Assembly: GCA_013002375.1 (NCBI GenBank)
Contig: JABDJW010000170.1
Span: forward strand, 1 to 8,238
Origin: Acidimicrobiales bacterium
GTDB taxonomy: Bacteria > Actinomycetota > Acidimicrobiia > Acidimicrobiales > SHLQ01
Direction: 5' to 3'
DNA: 8,238 nt
Both the position numbers and the translations under genes were made by a program. Below are positions 1 through 4,935 of the stretch, one piece after another. Position 1 is the stretch's first letter, and each line of letters starts with the position of its first letter. A model generated the notes under the pieces. The model was not told the origin of the DNA. It saw only the letters and a list, made by a program, of their open reading frames with translations, and searched no databases.

Positions 1-102
1 GTTACGCATCAGCCCCTGATCGGTGGCGATGACATCGAAGATGCACCAGACCCACAGCAAGAAGACGATGACGCCGAGAAAACCGGGGGCGAAGCGAACC
101 AT
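1..102 (-). CDS. N-terminus of a small PLDc_N-like membrane protein (partial, runs off the window)
   Basis: An ATG at 102 (minus strand) opens a reading frame of 34 codons that continues past position 1 without a stop. The peptide begins MVRFAPGFLGVIVFLLWVWC. It is a hydrophobic segment (residues 7-24) followed by FDVIATDQGLMRN. A short first helix, then an acidic FDVI/VD-type turn and a basic-polar stretch, is how actinobacterial 'phospholipase D nuclease N-terminal' (PLDc_N) proteins usually start. In those proteins a second helix (KxLWxLxxxxxPxxG) follows; here it would lie outside the window. No Shine-Dalgarno sequence precedes the ATG. A CATACT (-10-like) sits at 110-115, 7 nt upstream, so a leaderless transcript is possible. 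Translation is same-strand, downstream of sucCD. The family call rests on only 34 residues. Confidence 0.55.
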   Translation of the reverse strand, partial: MVRFAPGFLGVIVFLLWVWCIFDVIATDQGLMRN

Positions 103-260
103 AGAAACAAGTATGCCAGCAGCCTCAGCCCCAAACAGCGTCCGCAGGGTCCAACGTAGACCTGTCCCCGTATGGCTGGCGTTGAATCCGTACGCGGCGT
201 CCGGCCCAGAATCCAAACGGGCAACCCAGGAGCGAGGGACGAGCGACGATGTACCAGCTC

Positions 261-301
261 CGCTGCAGCCGCAGCGCGAGTCGAGCCCGCCCTACGGGCG
301 G
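261..301 (-). terminator. Tandem GC hairpins downstream of sucD (putative terminator)
   Basis: Two perfect inverted repeats lie just past the sucD stop. The first is CCGCCC (287-292) / GGGCGG (296-301) with a 3-nt loop, starting 16 nt after the stop. The second is CGCTGC (261-266) / GCAGCG (271-276) with a 4-nt loop. Neither is followed by a T-run on the minus strand, so this would be the U-tract-free kind of terminator proposed for actinobacteria. The rest of 103-317 shows no gene or RNA that I can recognise. Confidence 0.4.
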
Positions 302-317
302 ACCGAGCCTGCGGGAG

Positions 318-1202
318 TTACAGACCCTTCACGATCTCGGCCATGAGCTCGCCGGCTTCGGTCGGGTTCTGCCCGACCTTCACGCCGGCCGCTTCCAGGG
401 CCTCCATCTTGGCCTGGGCCGTGCCCTTGCCTCCGGACACGATGGCACCGGCATGGCCCATCTTCTTTCCGGGAGGTGCGGTCACGCCGGCCACATAGCT
501 CACCACCGGCTTGCTAACGTTGGTCGAGATGAACGCGGCGGCTTCTTCTTCGGCCGAGCCACCGATCTCGCCGATCATCATGATCGCCTTGGTCTCGGGG
601 TCGGCCTCGAAGGCCTCGAGGCAGTCGATGAAGTTGGTGCCCGGCACAGGATCGCCGCCGATGCCCACACAGGTCGTGCAGCCGATGTCCTTCTGCTTGA
701 GTTCGAACAGCGCCTGATAGGTGAGCGTGCCGGAGCGGCTCACGATGCCGACCGGGCCACCGGCCTTGGCGATGTGGCCGGCGGTGATGCCGATGTTGGA
801 CTTGCCGGGGCTGATGATGCCCGGGCAGTTGGGTCCGAGCAGGCGGGTGGCCGGGAAGTCCCGCTTCAGCTTGTTGTAGAAGTACGCCTCGTCGTGGGCG
901 GGCACGCCTTCGGTGATCGCCACGATGAACTCGATGCCGGCCTCGGCCGCCTCGAGCACCGCGCCCTGCACCCCGGGAGCGGGGATGAAGATGCAGCTCG
1001 CGGTGGCACCGGTGGCTTCTTTCGCTTCAGCGACCGTGGTGTAGATCGGGATGCCGTCGACGTCGGTGCCCCCCTTCTTGGGGTGGGTGCCGGCGACGAC
1101 CTGGGTGCCGTACTCGCGGTTCAGCTTGCCGTAGTAGCTGCCCTGCGAGCCGGTGAGGCCCTGGTAGATGATCTTGGTGTTTTCGTCGACAAAGATGCTC
1201 AT
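318..1202 (-). CDS. sucD: Succinyl-CoA synthetase (ADP/GDP-forming), alpha subunit
   Basis: This is the alpha subunit of succinyl-CoA ligase. It catalyses the TCA-cycle step succinyl-CoA + Pi + NDP = succinate + CoA + NTP in the cytosol, as a complex with SucC. The protein has 294 aa, close to the usual ~290. The N-terminal CoA-binding Rossmann domain contains LTGSQGS (residues 16-22). The GPNCPGIISPG signature is at 123-133 and SRSGTLTYQ at 155-163. The phosphorylated catalytic histidine is H250, in the KKMGHAGAI context. The ATG at 1202 has an AGGAG Shine-Dalgarno at 1209-1213. It begins 11 nt after the sucC stop, so it is co-transcribed and probably translationally coupled with sucC. After TGSQG this protein has S-Y-Y where E. 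coli has T-F-H; otherwise it looks ordinary. Confidence 0.97.
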   Translation of the reverse strand: MSIFVDENTKIIYQGLTGSQGSYYGKLNREYGTQVVAGTHPKKGGTDVDGIPIYTTVAEAKEATGATASCIFIPAPGVQGAVLEAAEAGIEFIVAITEGVPAHDEAYFYNKLKRDFPATRLLGPNCPGIISPGKSNIGITAGHIAKAGGPVGIVSRSGTLTYQALFELKQKDIGCTTCVGIGGDPVPGTNFIDCLEAFEADPETKAIMMIGEIGGSAEEEAAAFISTNVSKPVVSYVAGVTAPPGKKMGHAGAIVSGGKGTAQAKMEALEAAGVKVGQNPTEAGELMAEIVKGL

Positions 1203-1213
1203 GAGAGGCTCCT

Positions 1214-2362
1214 CTACTTCTGTTCTTGGGCCAGCTCAACGGCGGTACGGGCCGCATCGAGCATCGTGGTTTCCATGCGCAGCATGTCGGACAGGTTGGG
1301 TTCGAGAATGGCTCGACCCTCTTCGGCGTTGGTGCCGTCGAGGCGGATGACGATCGGCGCGCCGATGTCGACCCGCTGCATGGCTTCGAGGATGCCGTTG
1401 GCGACTTCCTCGCCGCGTGTGATGCCACCGAAGATGTTGATGAAGATGCTCTTCACGTTGGGGTCGTTGTTGATGACCTCCAGCGCGCCGGACATGACGT
1501 CGGCGTTGGCGCCACCACCGATGTCGAGGAAGTTGGCCGGCTTGCCGCCGACCTGATTCACGACGTCGACCGTGCTCATGGCCAGACCGGCGCCGTTGGC
1601 GATCACGCCCACGCTGCCTTCGAGGCCCACATACTGCAGGCCCTTGGCGTGCGCCGCTTCTTCGCGTTCGTCACGGGTCTGGGTTTCGTCGTACTGGGCA
1701 TAGTCCTCGTGGCGGAACGTGCTGTTGCCGTCGAGGGTGACCTTGGCGTCGAGCACATGGACCTTGCCCTCGGGCGTGAGGATCAGCGGGTTGATCTCGC
1801 ACAGGTCGGCGTCGCCCTCGGTGTACGCGGTGTAGAGCTGCTGCAAGATGGTGATCGTGCCTTCGACCGCGTCGGGATTGAGGTTGGCCTTCTCGACCCA
1901 CTCGCGACAGGCCGCTTCGGTCAGGCCATCGACGGGGTCGACCCAGATCTTGGAGATGGCATCGGGGTTCTCCTCGGCCACCGTTTCGATTTCCACGCCA
2001 CCCTCGGCCGACAGCATGCCCAGGTGCTTCTTGGCGCTGCGATCGAGGGTGAAGCTGGCGTAGTACTCCTCGGCGATGTCGGATGCCTTTTCGATCCAGA
2101 CCCGCTTGACGATGTGGCCCTTGATGTCGAGGCCGAAGATGTTGCCGGCGTGCTCGCGCACGTCTTCGACCGTGGCTGCGAACTTCACGCCGCCGGCCTT
2201 GCCCCGGCCGCCGGTGTGGACCTGGGCCTTGACCATGACCGGCGGGCCGAGTTCTTCGGCGTGGGCCACCGCCTCGTCGACCGAGAAGGCGATCTTCCCG
2301 GGCGACACGGGCATCCCGTACTGGGCAAAGAATTCCTTGCCCTGATATTCGAACAGATCCAC
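1214..2362 (-). CDS. sucC: Succinyl-CoA synthetase (ADP/GDP-forming), beta subunit
   Basis: This is the nucleotide-binding beta subunit that pairs with SucD. The protein has 382 aa (family ~385-390). It opens VDLFEYQGKEFFAQYG, the standard SucC N-terminus. The ATP-grasp domain shows VMVKAQVHTGGRGKAGG (residues 42-58). EINPL (189-193) supplies the Mg-binding region. The C-terminal ligase domain shows IANGAGLAM (254-262), DIGGGAN (280-286) and FGGITRGEEVANG (311-323), which contacts the phosphohistidine loop. I chose the GTG at 2362 over longer in-frame starts (up to 2458). Homology begins exactly there, and a GGGAGG Shine-Dalgarno (2371-2376) lies 8 nt upstream. The 32 residues an earlier start would add look unlike the family. 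It is the first gene of the sucCD operon, with a likely promoter at 2406-2411. It is divergent from the gene at 2493. Confidence 0.97.
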   Translation of the reverse strand: MDLFEYQGKEFFAQYGMPVSPGKIAFSVDEAVAHAEELGPPVMVKAQVHTGGRGKAGGVKFAATVEDVREHAGNIFGLDIKGHIVKRVWIEKASDIAEEYYASFTLDRSAKKHLGMLSAEGGVEIETVAEENPDAISKIWVDPVDGLTEAACREWVEKANLNPDAVEGTITILQQLYTAYTEGDADLCEINPLILTPEGKVHVLDAKVTLDGNSTFRHEDYAQYDETQTRDEREEAAHAKGLQYVGLEGSVGVIANGAGLAMSTVDVVNQVGGKPANFLDIGGGANADVMSGALEVINNDPNVKSIFINIFGGITRGEEVANGILEAMQRVDIGAPIVIRLDGTNAEEGRAILEPNLSDMLRMETTMLDAARTAVELAQEQK

Positions 2363-2405
2363 TGCGAAGGCCTCCCGGCGTAGGTGTCGTGGATTCGACG
2401 GAGCG

Positions 2406-2435
2406 ATACTAGAGGCTGAACGTCGCGACGTCCGA
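2406..2435 (-). promoter_or_regulatory. Putative sucCD promoter
   Basis: On the minus strand a TAGTAT hexamer occupies 2406-2411 and matches the actinobacterial -10 (TANNNT). With a start about 7 nt downstream, the leader would be roughly 35-40 nt and would include the GGGAGG ribosome-binding site. The -35 is weak: TCGGAC at 2430-2435 with an 18-nt spacer. The same bases read on the plus strand give GATACT (2405-2410), a possible divergent -10 for the gene at 2493. No other -10 in the intergenic region is as good. Confidence 0.45.
2420..2431. promoter_or_regulatory. 12-bp perfect palindrome in the divergent intergenic region (operator candidate)
   Basis: ACGTCGCGACGT is a perfect 12-bp palindrome. 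It lies 8 nt upstream of the sucC -10 (2406-2411) and reaches into the expected -35 position. It is therefore well placed for a repressor or activator of sucCD, or of both divergent units. I do not recognise the regulator. In GC-rich DNA such palindromes do occur by chance, so this is a candidate only. Confidence 0.3.
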
Positions 2436-2492
2436 CTTGGCCCCGCAACGTTTGTCACCCCCTGTTCTCGTCTCAGTCACGGAACCCTCTCG

Positions 2493-2975
2493 ATGCCCGT
2501 CGCCAAAGGCCCCACCGTCAACAGCCGCAACGCCGTGATCATCGGCCTGCTGGGCATCGCCGCCGCGGTCGCGTTGTTGTTCGGCGTGGTGTGGGCGGCC
2601 CAGACCAGCGACAAGGTGGTTCCCCAGCTCGGCGACGACGTCTTCAACGCCGGGTTCATCGACCGGATCAGCGGCACCATCGCCGACGACGGGCCGATCG
2701 CCTACCCCGACCCGCTCAACAATGGCCGCACGATCTGGCTGAGCCATGTCGGCGACGACCCCGCGACCGGCTGGTACGCGTTCGATGCCACCGTGCCCGG
2801 CCCCGACGAGAATTGCTTGGCCGATTGGCAGCCTGACCAGGGCATCTTTCAAAATACTTGCGATACATCCGAGCAGTTCTCTCCGGAAGGCGAAGGCCTC
2901 ACCCAGATCACGGTCGAGATTCGTGACGATCAGGTCCTGGTCGACCTGCGCGGCACCCTGGCCGAAGGCGGCTGA
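2493..2975 (+). CDS. Membrane-anchored protein with a ligand-less Rieske-like domain
   Basis: A 160-aa protein whose function I do not recognise. A short N-terminus (residues 1-12, with K5 and R12) precedes one membrane helix (about 13-36). The remainder should lie outside the membrane (N-in, type II). The outer part resembles a Rieske-fold core: DDVFNAGFIDRI (48-59), DDGPIAYPDPL (65-75), RTIWLSHVGDD (79-89), then CLADW (108-112), FQNTCDTSEQFSPEGEGL (119-136), and VEIRDDQVLVDLRG (141-154). Rieske proteins have C-x-H and C-x-x-H iron-sulfur ligands at the two cysteine sites. Here C108 and C123 remain but both histidines are missing. No cluster is expected, and the cysteines may form a disulfide. 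The ATG at 2493 has only a weak upstream GGA (2481-2483). A GC hairpin (2969-2982) covers the stop codon. Next on the same strand, after 92-104 nt, is the array of Tat-exported proteins. The ORF is well supported; the fold is inferred from a motif pattern only. Confidence 0.8.
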   Translation: MPVAKGPTVNSRNAVIIGLLGIAAAVALLFGVVWAAQTSDKVVPQLGDDVFNAGFIDRISGTIADDGPIAYPDPLNNGRTIWLSHVGDDPATGWYAFDATVPGPDENCLADWQPDQGIFQNTCDTSEQFSPEGEGLTQITVEIRDDQVLVDLRGTLAEGG

Positions 2976-3040
2976 GCAGCCGGAAACGGTTCAGATTTCA
3001 GCGAAACTGCCGATTGGCATCGTACGTACAGCAACAGGCC

Positions 3041-3054
3041 CGCGCCCCGGCGCG
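3041..3054 (+). promoter_or_regulatory. GC hairpin touching the ribosome-binding site of gene A
   Basis: CGCGCC (3041-3046) and GGCGCG (3049-3054) are perfect inverted repeats with a 2-nt centre, in practice a 5-bp stem with a 4-nt loop. The GAGG at 3054-3057 overlaps the 3' edge of the stem. The fold could end transcripts from the preceding gene or limit access of ribosomes to gene A. Confidence 0.25.
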
Positions 3055-3067
3055 AGGTTTGGGCTGC

Positions 3068-3877
3068 ATGCCACCCATCATGAACCAACGACCGATCGAT
3101 CGAAGAAAGATGCTCCGCACCGGTGTCCTGCTGGGCGCCGGCACCTGGGTCGCGCCTTCGATCGTCCCGATCGACATCGTCAGCGCCGCTGCCGCCTCCG
3201 GCACGACCTACTCCTTCGACACGCCATCGACCGAAGGCTGGGTCATCGACAACACGGCCGGCCCGTCAGGTGGCGGTTTGTGGAAGCTCGACAACAGCAG
3301 GTCGACCAGCGCTTCCTACAGCCTGCACTACGGCAACGGGAGCTCGGGCAGCTACAGGACCGGCAACAGCGCGAGCTCGGGTACCGTTACGAGTCCTTCG
3401 TTCAGCGTGGCCGACACCGGCGATCAATCGATGATGTTCAACATCTGGCGTGAGGTCGAGCCGGGTGACCGTGGCGGCTTCCCGTACGACGCGTTCACCG
3501 TCTCGGTGCAACAAACCGGCGATGTGCTGTACACCCGGGCCGCCGATGGTGGCACTTCGGGCGCATGGGAAGCCGTGACGCTCGACCTGAGCGCCTACAT
3601 CGGCAGCACCATCAACATCGTCTTGTCGTTCGACACGGTTGACGGTGTTCGTAATCACTACGAAGGCATCTACGTCGATGACATCTGCTTCGGGCGATCG
3701 GTGAACCCTCCCGCCGCCGGCGCCGCTCCGGGTGCTGCGCCTTCAGCCAACGGCTATTTCCCGACCCAGCCCGAACCAACCCAGGAACAACTGGCCCTGC
3801 GGGCACTCGACGGGTTCGAGGGCGACTACCCCGAATACATCGAACTGCCGCCCGTCGGCGAAAAGACGGAAGGCTGA
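3068..3877 (+). CDS. Tat-exported MAM/jelly-roll domain protein A (no tail)
   Basis: A predicted secreted protein of 269 aa, first of three tandem paralogues. A twin-arginine signal, IDRRKMLRTG (residues 10-19), is followed by a hydrophobic stretch. Probable cleavage is near VSA-A (38-41). The mature domain (about 45-209) fits a MAM or immune-inhibitor-A-type beta jelly roll. It starts YSF...GW.IDN, ends with the EGIYVDDICF strand (199-208), and carries WREVE (127-131), DGGT (160-163) and LDLSAYIGSTINIV (172-185). I see no catalytic motif. A Pro/Ala-rich spacer (213-228) leads to a block ending IELPPVGEK (258-266), and the protein stops three residues later. The paralogues add a long tail at this point. 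Its only cysteine is C207. The ATG at 3068 has GAGG (3054-3057) 10 nt upstream. The ATG at 3080 (MNQRPIDRR) aligns better with the paralogues and is an alternative. The stop is 2 nt before gene B, indicating coupling. Confidence 0.9.
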   Translation: MPPIMNQRPIDRRKMLRTGVLLGAGTWVAPSIVPIDIVSAAAASGTTYSFDTPSTEGWVIDNTAGPSGGGLWKLDNSRSTSASYSLHYGNGSSGSYRTGNSASSGTVTSPSFSVADTGDQSMMFNIWREVEPGDRGGFPYDAFTVSVQQTGDVLYTRAADGGTSGAWEAVTLDLSAYIGSTINIVLSFDTVDGVRNHYEGIYVDDICFGRSVNPPAAGAAPGAAPSANGYFPTQPEPTQEQLALRALDGFEGDYPEYIELPPVGEKTEG

Positions 3878-3879
3878 CC

Positions 3880-4851
3880 GTGAGCGACCAAGATTCGATT
3901 GACCGGCGACGCCTGCTCCGCGGTGGCATCGCGTTCGGCGCTGCAACGTGGGTCGCGCCGTCGGTGCTACGCCTCGACACCGTTGCTGCGGCGACCGGCT
4001 CGGGACTCTGCTACTCGTTCGAGGGCGACGCTGCGCCCTGGACGATCGACAACAAGGCAGGACCGGACGGCAAGGGATTGTGGCAGGTCGACGACAGCCG
4101 ATCGACCGACGGCAGCTGGAGTCTGCACTACGGCAAGGGCACAGGGAACACCTACCGCAAAGGCAACCAGGCCACTTCCGGCACGGTGACCAGCCCGGAC
4201 GTCACCTTGCCCGCGAGCGGAACCATGGAGATGAGCTTCTGGATCTGGCGCGAGGTGGAGAACCGGGGCGGTGGGGGAAACTGGGACGAGTTCACCGTCT
4301 CGGTCGGACAAACCGGGGACATCCTCTACAGCCGATCCAACGACGGCGGCACTGGCGGCGTGTTCGAATACGTCGTACTGGATCTCTCGGCCTACGCCGG
4401 AACGACGATCAACCTCGTCTTTGGGTTTGCCACCTATGACAAGAACTTCAACGATTTCGAAGGCATCTACATCGACGACGTCCAGTTCACGCCGACCATT
4501 ACTACCGGGCTCATCGGTGCTCGCCAGTTCAACCGGGTCCAGCCCGGCTATTTTCCGCTTCACGACCCTGTCGACCCATCCGTGGTGGAAGCCCGCTCGA
4601 TCGCCGAGCTCGAGGAGAACAGTCGCATGGTGCAGCTGCCGGCGATCGAAGACAAACAACCGGCGCCGCCGACCAGCCCGCCGCCGACTTCGCCGCCGAC
4701 CACACTGCCGACGGCCAATGCAGCGGTGCCCACTCCGGCATCGACAACCGGTCCCCCGACGACCAGCGTCCCCGCCGCACCGAGTACAACCGCCGCCCCC
4801 CCGACCACGGGTCTACCCGGCACGACCGGCGCCCCGCCGACCCCTCGCTAG
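3880..4851 (+). CDS. Tat-exported MAM/jelly-roll domain protein B with Pro/Thr-rich tail
   Basis: A predicted secreted protein of 323 aa, second paralogue. The Tat signal has IDRRRLLRGG at residues 7-16; cleavage is likely near VAA-A (35-38). The jelly-roll domain spans about 42-204. It contains LCYSFEG (43-49), LWQVDDSRS (67-75), WREVE (123-127), NWDEFTVSV (134-142), DGGTGG (155-160) and FEGIYIDDVQF (193-203). GLIGAR (210-215) follows. The pre-tail block (223-259) runs from GYFP to VQLPAIEDK. A 64-residue tail (260-323), almost entirely Pro, Thr, Ala, Ser and Gly, ends the protein. The only cysteine is C44, near the mature N-terminus. There is no anchor helix. LPGTTG near the end resembles half of a sortase site, but nothing hydrophobic follows it. 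The GTG at 3880 has GGAAGG (3868-3873) upstream and is 2 nt from the end of gene A, so A and B form one translational unit. I see no enzyme motif; an extracellular binding or matrix role is inference. Confidence 0.92.
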   Translation: MSDQDSIDRRRLLRGGIAFGAATWVAPSVLRLDTVAAATGSGLCYSFEGDAAPWTIDNKAGPDGKGLWQVDDSRSTDGSWSLHYGKGTGNTYRKGNQATSGTVTSPDVTLPASGTMEMSFWIWREVENRGGGGNWDEFTVSVGQTGDILYSRSNDGGTGGVFEYVVLDLSAYAGTTINLVFGFATYDKNFNDFEGIYIDDVQFTPTITTGLIGARQFNRVQPGYFPLHDPVDPSVVEARSIAELEENSRMVQLPAIEDKQPAPPTSPPPTSPPTTLPTANAAVPTPASTTGPPTTSVPAAPSTTAAPPTTGLPGTTGAPPTPR

Positions 4852-4901
4852 CCGGCCACATTCCCTCAATTCGAAGCGGAATTTCGTCGATAGAAACCGT
4901 G

Positions 4902-4923
4902 GGCGCGGCTGGTGCTGCGCGCC
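4902..4923 (+). promoter_or_regulatory. GC hairpin directly before the ribosome-binding site of gene C
   Basis: GGCGCG (4902-4907) pairs perfectly with CGCGCC (4918-4923). Two inner GC pairs around a TGGT loop, with a 2-nt bulge, can extend the stem. The AGAGAAGGA Shine-Dalgarno starts immediately after it. It lies 50 nt after the stop of gene B. It could be a U-less terminator or attenuator for A-B, or a translational control element for gene C. I found no convincing promoter in 4852-4935. Confidence 0.35.
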
Positions 4924-4935
4924 AGAGAAGGACCA

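Noticed and set aside
103..317. A tRNA or small RNA in the gap left of sucD (TTCAACGC on the minus strand resembles a T-loop)
   Set aside because: The flanking bases cannot form the T-stem, and there is no acceptor or anticodon arm. Only the two hairpins at 261-301 are supported.
249..2383. Long open frames on the plus strand opposite sucC and sucD (up to about 435 codons)
   Set aside because: They are antisense shadows caused by the GC-rich codon bias of sucCD. The translations are low in motif content and rich in His, Gly, Asp and Ala, and lack recognisable domains.
2969..2982. Hairpin over the stop of the 160-aa gene as a terminator
   Set aside because: A 5-6 bp stem with no T-run that overlaps coding sequence is too weak to list as a terminator. 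It is mentioned only in the gene entry.
3022..3029. GTACGTAC palindrome upstream of gene A as an operator or attachment site
   Set aside because: It is only 8 bp, has no partner copy elsewhere in the window, and is not positioned against a credible promoter.
4006..4014. LCYSF in proteins B and C as a lipoprotein lipobox
   Set aside because: The residue before Cys is Leu, not Gly/Ala/Ser. The cysteine also lies several residues past the likely Tat cleavage site.
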